Of a stretch of 64,000 bases of DNA, positions 1 through 8,191 are shown piece by piece. The translations under genes and the position numbers were made by a program. The notes beneath the pieces are model-generated. The model ran no database searches. It was not told the DNA's origin and was given only the letters and a program-made list of their open reading frames with translations. Source of the stretch: Streptomyces sp. TLI_105 (GTDB lineage: Bacteria > Actinomycetota > Actinomycetes > Streptomycetales > Streptomycetaceae); assembly GCF_900105415.1 (NCBI RefSeq), contig NZ_FNSM01000001.1, positions 310,001-374,000 of the forward strand. The letters are read 5' to 3'. The stretch's first letter is position 1. Every line of letters begins with the position of its first letter.

Positions 1-1234
1 TGAGGCGGTCCAGCACGTCCAGCAGCGGTTCCGCGTCAGCCGGGTGCAGGCCCGCGGAGGGTTCGTCGAGGACGTAGACGACGCCGAACAGCCCCGAGCG
101 CAGCTGGGTGGCGATCCGCAGGCGCTGCGCCTCGCCCGGCGACAGGGTCGTCGAGCGGCGCCCGAGGCTGAGGTATCCGAGGCCCAGGTCGAGCAGTACG
201 TCGACCCGCGCGACCAGATCGCCGCAGATCCGGACCGCGGCCTCGGTCGTCTCCCCGGATCGGGCGGTCGACGTGGTGGCGCCGGCCTCGGACCGTCCCG
301 CGACGGGCCGCAGCAGCGCCACGACCTCGGTGAGCGGCATCGCGTTGATCTCGGCGATGGAACGTCCGGCGAAGGTCACGGCGAGCGCCTCGGGCCGCAG
401 TCCGCTGCCGTGGCACTCGGGGCAGGGCACGCTCCGGACGAACCGGAGCGCCCGGTCGCGCGTCTTCTCGCTCTTGGAGTCGGCGAGGACGTGCATGACG
501 TGCTTGCGGGCGCTCCAGAACTTGCCCTGGTAGCCGTAGTCGACGCGGTCCTCCTCCGGCTCGATGTACACGGAGGGCTGCTCGTCCGTGTACAGCAGCC
601 AGTCCCGGTCCTTCTTCCTGAGCCTGCGCCACGGCCGGTCGATGTCGATGCCCAGGCCGCTCACGACACTGCGCAGGTTGGCGCCCTGCCAGGCGCCCGG
701 CCAGGCGGCGATCGCCCCCTCGCGGATGCTCAGCGAGGGGTCCGGGACGAGCAGGTCCTCGGCGACGTCGTGCACGACGCCCAGTCCGTGGCACTCCGGG
801 CAGGCGCCGGCCGCGGTGTTGGGTGAGAACGACTCGGCCTCCAGCCGTGCGGCCCGGGGCGGATAGGTGCCGGCGCGGGAGTACAGCATGCGCAGCAGAT
901 TGGACAGCGTGGTGAGGGTGCCGACCGTCGAGCGCGAGCTGGGCGATCCGCGTCGCTGCTGCAGGGCCACGGCCGGTGGCAGTCCGGTGATTTCCTGCAC
1001 GTGCGGTGCGCCGACCTGTTGCAACAGCCTTCGGGCGTACGGTGCCACGGACTCGAAGTAGCGCCGCTGGGCCTCCGCGTAGAGCGTGCCGAACGCGAGC
1101 GAGGACTTGCCCGAACCGGAGACGCCGGTGAAAGCGACCAGCGCGTCCCGCGGAACGTCGACATCGACGTTCCGCAGGTTGTTCTCACCGGCACCCCGGA
1201 CATGCACGAAGGGGTCGGTCGCGTCCTTGTCCAC
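1..1234 (-). CDS. UvrA2-like ABC ATPase (excinuclease A paralogue), C-terminus beyond window
   Basis: This is the first ABC half of a UvrA-family protein. The GTG start follows an AGGAAC ribosome site. Walker A (GVSGSGKSS) is at about residues 37-45 and two CPECHG zinc-module motifs are visible. The ABC signature reads LSPGEAQRL near residue 361, followed by the Walker B/D-loop region VLDEPSAGLHP. In canonical UvrA the signature lies about 125 residues later. The shorter spacing suggests that the UvrB-binding domain is missing, as in UvrA2 or drug-resistance-type paralogues. Such proteins bind damaged or drug-modified DNA and are linked to tolerance of intercalators, but the substrate cannot be inferred here. 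The second ABC half lies outside the window. The family is sure and the subgroup is inferred from spacing. Confidence 0.9.
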   Translation of the reverse strand, partial: MDKDATDPFVHVRGAGENNLRNVDVDVPRDALVAFTGVSGSGKSSLAFGTLYAEAQRRYFESVAPYARRLLQQVGAPHVQEITGLPPAVALQQRRGSPSSRSTVGTLTTLSNLLRMLYSRAGTYPPRAARLEAESFSPNTAAGACPECHGLGVVHDVAEDLLVPDPSLSIREGAIAAWPGAWQGANLRSVVSGLGIDIDRPWRRLRKKDRDWLLYTDEQPSVYIEPEEDRVDYGYQGKFWSARKHVMHVLADSKSEKTRDRALRFVRSVPCPECHGSGLRPEALAVTFAGRSIAEINAMPLTEVVALLRPVAGRSEAGATTSTARSGETTEAAVRICGDLVARVDVLLDLGLGYLSLGRRSTTLSPGEAQRLRIATQLRSGLFGVVYVLDEPSAGLHPADAEPLLDVLDRL

Positions 1235-1763
1235 CGTTCCTGATTACCTGATCGCGCCGGGAAACGCGCGACGGGCGCCGTCACCGGGTCCCGCTCACAC
1301 GAGCCCTCGGAGCCGGTGCAAGACGCTCCCGGGGAACGTTCGAGAGTGCCTGGCCGTTGAACCGTATGTGGGCGTGAAGGGAACTGTGTCCCCGGGCCTC
1401 GCCCTTGCCCATGACGACGATCGTTCGGCTGAAGCCTCATGGAGCCCCCACCGCGAGGCGGCCGCCCTTCGCGTCCACTCTCGACCGGAGACCTGGGCTC
1501 CAGCAGCGGCAGGGCCTTGACGTTCGACACCTGCCTACGTCGACACATGTCGAACCGGCGCGGAGCTGGTGTGCGCGGTGGCGCACGCAACCTTGTGGCC
1601 CGGTGACGGTGCAGGTCCTGCAAGGAGAGCACGGAGCACGAGGAGATCCGACCGTACCGCCTGCACCTGCCGGCAGGGCCCAGCGTGTCATACGGCGTCG
1701 GCGTCAGCTCGGGGGCATCCTGTGGCCACGGGCGATCGCGGGGGCAGCCGACGAGAGGGAGTC
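1235..1763. other. Intergenic stretch between divergent genes
   Basis: About 530 bases lie between the UvrA-like gene (leftward) and the next gene (rightward). No reading frame here has a credible start, ribosome site and protein-like composition. A spaced inverted repeat, TTCGACA and TGTCGAA, lies in 1520-1556. It could be a regulator site, but 7-bp arms are weak evidence. Both promoters presumably lie here. Confidence 0.4.
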
Positions 1764-2885
1764 ATGCGGGTGTCGTCTCAGGACGTTACGGTCGTGGCTC
1801 TTCTGGCGGATCCGGATGCGCCGACGGAGATCGCGCAGCGCATGGCCCGGACGCTTCCCGATCGGCTCGCCGACAGGTCGGGCCAGGGACGACGGTTCGA
1901 CGTCGAGGTGGTCAGTGAGCCCTTCACCGCAGGTGCCGAGGACCCACCCACCTTGATGCACCGGATCATGAACCGCGGAAGTGAGGGGAACTGGGACATC
2001 GTCGTGGCCCTCACCGACCTTCCGCTGCACTCACACGGGCGCAAGCTCGTGGTGGATCTGAGTCACGAACACGGCTTGGCGCTGCTGTCCCTTCCCACGC
2101 TGGGGGGCTTCCGGCTGCAGACAAGGGCCCGGCAGGCCGTGGAAGAAGCCGTGCTCAGCCTGGCGGGTCCGCAGGGCACCGGGTCTGAGAAGCCTCCGGG
2201 AAGTCAGCCGCTGCGGGGGTCCTTCATCGGTCGTCTCGCGCCCGTCCATCCGGACCAGGTCGGTGAGGAGGAGATCGCCGATCTGCGGTACGTCGTCAGT
2301 GGGCCACGGGGTTACTTGAGGGTGCTCCTCGGTATGGTCCGCGCCAACCGGCCGTGGCGCTTGGTGCCGGGCTTGTCGAAAGCCCTGGCGGCCGCACTCG
2401 CCACGGGAGCGGTCGCCACCGTGAACTCCACCGTCTGGAGCCTGGCCGCCTACCTGAGTACGCCACGCCTGGTGATCGCCATGGTGGGGTCTGTCGCTCT
2501 CATGATCGGCTGGCTGATCGTGGACGCGAACCTGTGGCATCGAACGGACGATGTTTCGCCGGAGGCGAGGAAGAGGGCGGCTCTCTACAACGCCTCGACG
2601 GTCGTGACCGTGGGCATCGGGGTGATCGTCTGCTACGTGGGTTTGGTGCTCATCAACCTGGTGTGGGCGCTGTTCATCCTCAACGGCCAAGTGTTCGCTT
2701 CCACGACACAGACCCCGCTGCACGCCACGGAGTACTGGACGCTGTCCTGGTTCGTCGCTTCGGTCGCCACGGTGGGCGGCGCGCTGGGATCGGGCCTGGA
2801 GAGCGACGAGGCGATCCGGGCAGCCGCCTACTCCAAGCGCGAACAGGAGCGTCGGAGCATGCTGCAGGACGACCACGGTGACTAG
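1764..2885 (+). CDS. Uncharacterised four-helix membrane protein
   Basis: A 373-residue protein. The ATG start is chosen because GAGAGGGA lies just upstream. The first 190 residues are soluble and begin with a beta-alpha-beta-like segment (VTVVALLADPD). The second half has about four hydrophobic helices: near AAALATGAVATVNS, then LVIAMVGSVALMIGWLIV, a long VVTVGIGVIVCYVGLVL segment and a final WFVASVATVGGALGSGL. The tail is charged (SKREQERRSM). The layout suggests an N-terminal cytosolic domain on a membrane anchor. I do not recognise a family with a known function. Nothing in the neighbours indicates a role: the UvrA-like gene is divergent and a pseudogene follows. Confidence 0.85.
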   Translation: MRVSSQDVTVVALLADPDAPTEIAQRMARTLPDRLADRSGQGRRFDVEVVSEPFTAGAEDPPTLMHRIMNRGSEGNWDIVVALTDLPLHSHGRKLVVDLSHEHGLALLSLPTLGGFRLQTRARQAVEEAVLSLAGPQGTGSEKPPGSQPLRGSFIGRLAPVHPDQVGEEEIADLRYVVSGPRGYLRVLLGMVRANRPWRLVPGLSKALAAALATGAVATVNSTVWSLAAYLSTPRLVIAMVGSVALMIGWLIVDANLWHRTDDVSPEARKRAALYNASTVVTVGIGVIVCYVGLVLINLVWALFILNGQVFASTTQTPLHATEYWTLSWFVASVATVGGALGSGLESDEAIRAAAYSKREQERRSMLQDDHGD

Positions 2886-3146
2886 CGGGTGACCTCGGTC
2901 GGAGATGTGCCGTCGGTCGGTGGTCGTCCGGGTCCGGACATTCCGCTGATCGGTCGGTGCGTATTCGTTTCGCCTCAGGAGCCGACGGGCACCCGCCTGG
3001 CACACCGCCGGAGCGTCGAAGCTCCCTCTGGCGGGTCGGCGGCGGACCCACTGTTCCACCCCATCCAGGTGAACGGCCCCCAGAGGCGTGCCGGAGCCCC
3101 GGACCCCGCCGCAGCACTTCCGAGAGCCAGGCTCTTTGCGCCCTCT

Positions 3147-3952
3147 CCATCGCCGACATGGGCCCCTACCAGGGTGGCCAGGCGGAGCTGCTGCGCGTGC
3201 CCTACGGCGACTTCAACGCGCTGCGTCTGGGCGAGGACGCCGCCGAGCGGCAGACCGACTACGTGATGCTCGCCGACATCTTCCCCACCGGCTATCACGC
3301 CACCGAGATGGCCCACGTCAAACCCGGTGACCAGACGATCGTCTTCGGGGCCGGTCCGGTCGGGCCGAGGGCGACCTATTCCGCCCTCCTCAAGGGAGCC
3401 GGCCGCCTCTGGACGGCCGACCACCAGCCCGACCGGCTGTGCAAGGCGGAGGAGCTCGGTGCCATCCCGATCAACACCGCCGAGCAGAACCCGGCGGAGG
3501 TCGTCAAGGAGACCACACTCGGTCTGGGCGCCGACAACGGCTGCGAAGGCGTCGGCTACCAGGCGCACGACACCCCAAGGACACGAGGACGCCAGCCTCA
3601 CGCTCAACGGTCTGATCGACTCGGTCAGGTCCACCGACGACATCGGCGTGGTGGGCGTTTTCCTGCCCCAGGACCCCGGCGGCGCGGAGGCCCAGGGCGA
3701 GCTGGAAGCTCAGGACAAGGTCCCCATCGACTTCGGCATGATGTGGTTCAAGGGCCAGCGCATGGGCACGGGGCAGGCTCCGGTGAAGAAGTACAACCGG
3801 GCGCCGCGGGACCTGATCGCCGGCGGGAAGGCGAGGCCGAGCTTCGTCGTCTCCCACGCACTCGGCCTGGACGAGGCCCCCACCGCCTACGAACACTTCG
3901 ACGCCCGTGACGAGGGCTGGACCAAGGTGGTCCTTCGCCGAAAGGGCTTGGG
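3147..3952 (+). pseudogene. Remnant of glutathione-independent formaldehyde dehydrogenase (zinc alcohol dehydrogenase family)
   Basis: The translation matches the middle and C-terminal parts of FdhA-type dehydrogenases: DMGPYQGGQAE, a Rossmann GAGPVGPRATYSA region, then GQAPVKKYNRA and a YEHFDARDEGWTKVV ending. The N-terminal catalytic domain, about 130 residues with the zinc ligands, is absent. The reading frame shifts by one at about 3572, where a single extra base after the codons for QAHD moves the rest of the gene (PQGHED-like continuation) to another frame. The natural stop is also gone, because the second frame runs on past the homology. The gene is therefore dead at both ends. Its 3' end collides with the next gene on the opposite strand. 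Confidence 0.8.
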
Positions 3953-4294
3953 GACCCGCGGCAACGCCTCCCGCCATCCCTGCCGATCGTGCACCCAGTC
4001 CGTCATCACCTTGGCGATCGACTCCTCCGGGCCGAACACCTCGTGGAGCCTTGGAACATGTGCCTGGTGGTGCTTGTCTGCACTGCCTTCGCGGTACTCG
4101 ACCTGGTAGCTGTCGTCGTCGTTCAGGTACACCTGAACGTAGTGCTGGTCCACAGGCTCCAGATCGAGCCTTTCCAGGATCACGAACCGGTGCCGCAGGT
4201 TCATCTCGGACAGCAGGTCGCCCAGAGCCTCCTCGGTCGGATCGTCCACGGTACGACCGCCCGCTTCAACTGCCCGCAGCACCGGCTTCACCAT
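3887..4294 (-). CDS. Hypothetical 135-residue protein, possibly with a foreign C-terminal tail
   Basis: An acidic small protein rich in D and E in its middle (YLNDDDSYQVEY), with an ATG start but no strong ribosome site. I do not recognise a family. The first 110 or so residues have normal coding character. The last 20 or so (from about KPFRRRTT) are encoded by the strand opposite to the dehydrogenase remnant and look like read-through into that remnant. The natural stop was probably lost when the two convergent genes were joined by a deletion. The protein may still be made with an aberrant tail. Confidence 0.6.
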   Translation of the reverse strand: MVKPVLRAVEAGGRTVDDPTEEALGDLLSEMNLRHRFVILERLDLEPVDQHYVQVYLNDDDSYQVEYREGSADKHHQAHVPRLHEVFGPEESIAKVMTDWVHDRQGWREALPRVPKPFRRRTTLVQPSSRASKCS

Positions 4295-4355
4295 GCACGC
4301 GACTGTACCGACCCACAGGATTCAGCTCCCCGGCAGTGCACTTTCGCACCACCCT

Positions 4356-5585
4356 TCAGTTCCCGCCGCGGGAGCGCCTGCGGGTGATCAGCCAGGTGCC
4401 ACCGACGATGATCAGGGCGAAGACGGCCAGCACCGCGCCCAGGGCGGTCAACAGCCACAGCCGCTCGCGCAGCTTCAGGGTGCCGCTGAGGGTGACCTGG
4501 AGGGAGCCGACGGCGAAGGCGATCGCCGAGGTGAACACGGCGACGAGTTCGACCGCCCGTACGGAGGAGCTGTGCATGGCGCGCTCCAGGTCGGCGTTGG
4601 CGGCCTCCTGGCGCCGCCACCGGGCCTCGTGCTCCGCCTCGCGTGCCGCCCGCAGCCGGGCTTCCTGGATGGCGTCCCGCTTGACGAGGTACTGCTCCAT
4701 CAGCAACTCGCGGCTGAAGGTGCCGTGGTGGGCGAGCATGGCCAGTGCGGCATCGACGTGCGACAAGGCCTCGTCGTGGTCGGCGCACAGGTGGTGGGCG
4801 GTGGCGAGACGGAAGCGGAACATGTGGTTATCGGGGTGAGCGTCCACGGCCTCCTGCGCGAGCCGGCGCAGGAGTTCGCCCTGGCCGTCGAAGGGCACGG
4901 AGAACGCCAGCCCGTTCAGGCACACGTCCATCACATGCCGTGAACGGTGCGCGGCCTCCCATGCCCGCTCCAGCAGGCCGTGGGCGTGCTCGGTGGTCAG
5001 GGCGCGGCTCCCGAACGCCGCGAACGCGCGCAGGGCCAGGATCACCGGCTCCTCACGGTGGGGGCCGGCCGCGGTGGCGAGGACGGAGGTGGTGAGGACG
5101 GCGTTCAGGTCGTCGAAGGCGAAGTTCGCGCGGAGTTTTCCCGCGTGGTAGAGCAGGATCGTGAGGGCCGCGTCGGCGGCCCCGGGGACTCCGGCAAGGC
5201 TTCGGGCCGCCTCGTCGAGTTGTTCGCGGGTCTCCACGTGGGACCTGTTGATGAAGCCGTTGCCGAGGGTCCACTGCTCGCGGACGGCGGAGCGGCATCC
5301 GATGGTGGTGTGCAGGGCGATCCAGCGCGCGCAGGCCAGGGCGGTGTCCGTGGACGGACTGTCGGCGAAGCGGCGCCGCCAGTAGCGGTCGGCGCAGACG
5401 AAGAACGGATCGGTCGCGAAGTCCGCGGTCCTGACCTCGAAGTCCGGTTCCTGTCCGCTCTCGTGGAGCTGGAGGGCGACCTGCTCGGCGACGCGATCGA
5501 GGTCGGCGGCCTCGACACCCACTGCCGCTGCCAGCCGGGCACGGAATCGCTCTTGGGTCTGTTCCTGCGCGGCCGGCGTGTCCAT
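4356..5585 (-). CDS. Uncharacterised helical protein with C-terminal coiled coil and two membrane helices
   Basis: 409 residues. The second ATG is chosen as start because AGGGGGAAGCG immediately precedes it; an earlier in-frame ATG lacks such a site. Residues 1 to about 300 are alpha-helical and rich in A, L and R, with a TPR-like feel (repeated helix-turn-helix segments such as FRFRLATAHHLCADHDEALSH). A charged coiled coil follows (REAEHEARWRRQEAANADLE), then two hydrophobic helices at the C-terminus separated by a short loop, ending in RRRSRGGN. The topology suggests a large cytosolic domain anchored by a hairpin of two membrane segments. No catalytic motif is visible and no function is assigned. 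Confidence 0.85.
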   Translation of the reverse strand: MDTPAAQEQTQERFRARLAAAVGVEAADLDRVAEQVALQLHESGQEPDFEVRTADFATDPFFVCADRYWRRRFADSPSTDTALACARWIALHTTIGCRSAVREQWTLGNGFINRSHVETREQLDEAARSLAGVPGAADAALTILLYHAGKLRANFAFDDLNAVLTTSVLATAAGPHREEPVILALRAFAAFGSRALTTEHAHGLLERAWEAAHRSRHVMDVCLNGLAFSVPFDGQGELLRRLAQEAVDAHPDNHMFRFRLATAHHLCADHDEALSHVDAALAMLAHHGTFSRELLMEQYLVKRDAIQEARLRAAREAEHEARWRRQEAANADLERAMHSSSVRAVELVAVFTSAIAFAVGSLQVTLSGTLKLRERLWLLTALGAVLAVFALIIVGGTWLITRRRSRGGN

Positions 5586-5723
5586 CGCTTCCCCCTGCGT
5601 GATCGTTCTCCCCACCGGAAGACCCTACAGGTGCACGTCAACGCACATCCGGGGCCTGCCCCACCGCGCGCCGAAGGGCGCCTCTGTGCCCGAAAAGGGC
5701 GCCACCGTACGCCGAAGGGCGCG

Positions 5724-6326
5724 TCAGGCGCTGATGCCGACGGAGGAGACGTAGGCGTAGGCGTTGTAGTCGGAGTCGAGGTCGGAGATGACGTCGTCCC
5801 AGATCTCGTCGACGAGGTTCGCGTCGCGGGCGGCCCACGCGTCCACGAGGTCGGCCCAGATGTAGCGGACGGTGACGGTACGGGTGTTCAGGTCGCGCCG
5901 GTACTTCGCCTCCACCCTGGTCTGGTCGACGGGGTAGATCTCCATCCGGCGGCCGCGGCCCTTGTTGTCGAGGTGCCTGACCAGCCAGCCCGAGCGGATC
6001 AGGTTCTCGCGGCGGCGGTGCCAGTACGCGGCGTCGATCCGCTCCCGGCTCGCCGGGGTCGGGGACACCTGGCCCTTCGCCCTCATCCACGTGCGGATCG
6101 TACGGAGGGAGACGCCCTGGGCCTTCAGCTCGGCGCGGCCGGCGGGGCTGTCGAGGTAGCGCAGCCGGGCCGCCAGACCTCGGCGGGAGGTGACGGGCGA
6201 GGCGATGCCGGAGGTGTGGACGATGCGGTTCAGTTCCAGGATCAGGGCCTCGCCGCCCTTCATCCCGTTCACGTCCGTCTTCTGCCACTGGCCCCAGCGG
6301 GACCACAGGTCCGGTGAACCGGCCAT
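5724..6326 (-). CDS. Tpg-like small basic HTH protein, candidate telomere terminal protein
   Basis: 200 residues. Its ATG overlaps the TGA of the upstream larger gene by one base (TGATG), so translation is coupled. Residues 50-110 contain an ARLRYL segment followed by an HTH-like GVSLRTIRTWMRAKG and a basic helix with YWHRRREN. This order resembles the Streptomyces terminal protein Tpg, which is about 185 residues long and has ARMRYL, then GVSQRTVERYV, then a basic arginine-rich helix (compared from memory). The C-terminal third is acidic. In tap-tpg operons the small terminal protein gene also lies directly downstream of the large tap gene. Terminal proteins prime end-patching of linear replicons. 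The assignment rests on pattern and gene order only; a phage or plasmid DNA-binding protein remains possible. Confidence 0.55.
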   Translation of the reverse strand: MAGSPDLWSRWGQWQKTDVNGMKGGEALILELNRIVHTSGIASPVTSRRGLAARLRYLDSPAGRAELKAQGVSLRTIRTWMRAKGQVSPTPASRERIDAAYWHRRRENLIRSGWLVRHLDNKGRGRRMEIYPVDQTRVEAKYRRDLNTRTVTVRYIWADLVDAWAARDANLVDEIWDDVISDLDSDYNAYAYVSSVGISA

Positions 6327-7936
6327 CAGCGCTTGCCTCCCAGGATGTACGTGTCCTTCTCCTTGACCTCGTTCAGGTCCCGGCCCTCCTGGAAGACGGC
6401 GCGCCAGTCGCCGGTGACGTGGAGTTCGTCGGTGCCGGAGATCTCCACGACCGCAAGGCCGGCCTTGTGCGCCTTGTGGGCCTTCATCCACAGGTTCGCG
6501 AACGCCTTCGACCGGATGATGTGCATCCAGTCCGGTCGCCGGATCTCCCGGTTCGCGCTCGACTCCCCGATCGTGGACACGAACTTGGAGTACATGGCCT
6601 TCACGTACGCCACCGTCAGCTCATCGCCCTCGGCGAGAGCGGTCCTGCGGGTCTCGGCGAGAGCACGGCGGAGCTTCTCCAGCAGGCCCTCGGTGGCACC
6701 GGAGACCAGGGAGCGGTGGATCACCGGCGGGTCCGCGAGGCCCTGGCGGGCGCAGTCGACCAGCAGCCGCAGGGTGGACTCCGTCACCCACAGCTCCCCC
6801 GGTTCCATGCGGTTGCCCAGGGGGTTGGGCAGGTCGGGGTGGTCCCACTCGGCAGGGGTGATCAGGTGGACGCCGGCCTTCTTGGGGTCGTGGACGCCAC
6901 TGGTGTCCTCCCGGAGCTGGCCGATCGGCAACCACGCCTTGAGCGCCGACAGGTAGGCGGCGTTCATGTCGAGCGCGGTCACCTCGATCCGCTCGCCCTT
7001 CTTCGCCGCCGAGAAGAGGGCGGCGTTGCGCCACTTCGGGCGGCCCTCCCAGATCTCGTCCGCGCCCTTCTGCGACTTCTTCCTGAGGATGTCCTGCGTC
7101 GGCGGGAACTCCGAGTGCTCGTACCGGCCGCCGACCCGGGACGCCTTCAGCAGGGCCATCACATCCGGGATCGCCGTCTTGATCAGCGCGGCCTGCGCGG
7201 CATCGGCATCACCCGCGTGCTCGGCGAGGACGTCGTGGACGCGATCGGCGATCTGCTCGATCAGAGTCCCGGAGGCGTACGCGGGCGCGCCACGGCGCGG
7301 CGGATCGGCAGACGCGGGGGTCGCGGGCGCCGGGGCGGTCTCCGTCTCAGCGACCGGAGCGACGGGGGGTTCCGCATCAGCGACCGGAGCGACAGGGGGT
7401 TCCGTCACGGCGACCGGAGCGGTGGGGGTTTCCGCGATCGGTGACGGTTCGGCCGGTGCTGCCGCGGGGGCCTCGGCGGTCGGGCTCGCGGCGGTCGGGC
7501 TCGCGGCGGCGACGGCCGCGGCGCACTCCTCGGCGCTCAAGTGCTGCGGGAAACCGTCGAGTTCGACCATGGCCGGCTGCCCGCACAGCACGCACGGCCC
7601 CACCGACTCCTGCACGACGGTTTCGGCCGGCGCAGGGGTCGGGCGTACGGGAGACGTGGGGGGCGCGCCGGGCCGGAGGCTCTGGGCGGCGCCGTGCAGG
7701 ACGTCGACCGCGTGCGTCGGTCCGGCCAGCAGGTCGAGCACGGCGAGGCCGTAGTGCGCGGCCAGCAGATCGACGTCCTCCAACGACCAGTGTGCGCTGC
7801 CGGACTGCTTGCGGGACACCTGCGCCTGGGACAGCCCGAGCCCGGCGGCCAGGTCGCCCTGCCGCTCCCCCGACCGCGACATCAGCGCCGCCACCGTGAG
7901 CCTGAGGATCTCTTCCGTACCCGACACGCGTGCCAC
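6326..7936 (-). CDS. Tap-like protein: N-terminal HTH, A/P-rich linker, polymerase-palm-like C-terminal domain
   Basis: 536 residues from a GTG start with GGAG eight bases upstream. A longer ATG-started form is possible but would place a perfect palindrome inside the coding region. Residues 10-60 form an XRE-type HTH (GLSQAQVSRKQSG). A CxxC...H...C cluster (CVLCGQPA) and a repetitive A/P/T/V linker follow. The C-terminal half has three spaced motifs: LDMNAAYLSAL near residue 320, VKAMYSKFVSTIG near 442 and SGTDELHVTG near 500. These recall motifs A, B and C of protein-primed family B DNA polymerases (D..SLYP, K...YG, DTDS), but C has lost an aspartate. The telomere-associated protein Tap has the same order of HTH and a comparable RP.W-containing C-terminal region, as I remember it. 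It probably recruits the small partner protein to DNA ends. Confidence 0.6.
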   Translation of the reverse strand: MARVSGTEEILRLTVAALMSRSGERQGDLAAGLGLSQAQVSRKQSGSAHWSLEDVDLLAAHYGLAVLDLLAGPTHAVDVLHGAAQSLRPGAPPTSPVRPTPAPAETVVQESVGPCVLCGQPAMVELDGFPQHLSAEECAAAVAAASPTAASPTAEAPAAAPAEPSPIAETPTAPVAVTEPPVAPVADAEPPVAPVAETETAPAPATPASADPPRRGAPAYASGTLIEQIADRVHDVLAEHAGDADAAQAALIKTAIPDVMALLKASRVGGRYEHSEFPPTQDILRKKSQKGADEIWEGRPKWRNAALFSAAKKGERIEVTALDMNAAYLSALKAWLPIGQLREDTSGVHDPKKAGVHLITPAEWDHPDLPNPLGNRMEPGELWVTESTLRLLVDCARQGLADPPVIHRSLVSGATEGLLEKLRRALAETRRTALAEGDELTVAYVKAMYSKFVSTIGESSANREIRRPDWMHIIRSKAFANLWMKAHKAHKAGLAVVEISGTDELHVTGDWRAVFQEGRDLNEVKEKDTYILGGKR

Positions 7937-7950
7937 TCTATCCACTCCGT

Positions 7951-7965
7951 ATGCGTGAAACGCAT
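7951..7965. promoter_or_regulatory. Perfect palindrome upstream of the Tap-like gene, candidate autoregulatory operator
   Basis: ATGCGT-GAA-ACGCAT is a perfect 6+3+6 inverted repeat lying 15 bases upstream of the GTG start of the leftward HTH gene. Its position and symmetry suit a repressor site, possibly for the HTH domain of the gene it precedes. It also argues for the downstream GTG start. Confidence 0.5.
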
Positions 7966-8121
7966 GCGCCATGGCTCAGGGCGCTTGCCGGCGGCGATCT
8001 GTCCGGCAAGGACCAGCTGCAGCGCCGCGACGTTCACGTCCGATAGCCATGCCGGGCGTGTCGTGAGGGACCGTCACGGACGGCGTCGGAGTCTGGAGTC
8101 ACCACATCGCACCGCGAGCGT

Positions 8122-8150
8122 TTGACATCCCCTGGAAGCCATTCAAGAGT
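8122..8150 (+). promoter_or_regulatory. Possible sigma-70-type promoter for the secreted RTX-like gene
   Basis: A perfect -35 TTGACA is followed after 17 bases by AAGAGT, a weak match to a -10 element, about 40 bases before the ATG. Only the -35 hexamer is convincing. Confidence 0.3.
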
Positions 8151-8191
8151 GCCTTTTAGGTGATATCGGAAAAACTGGACAGGAGTCAGGA

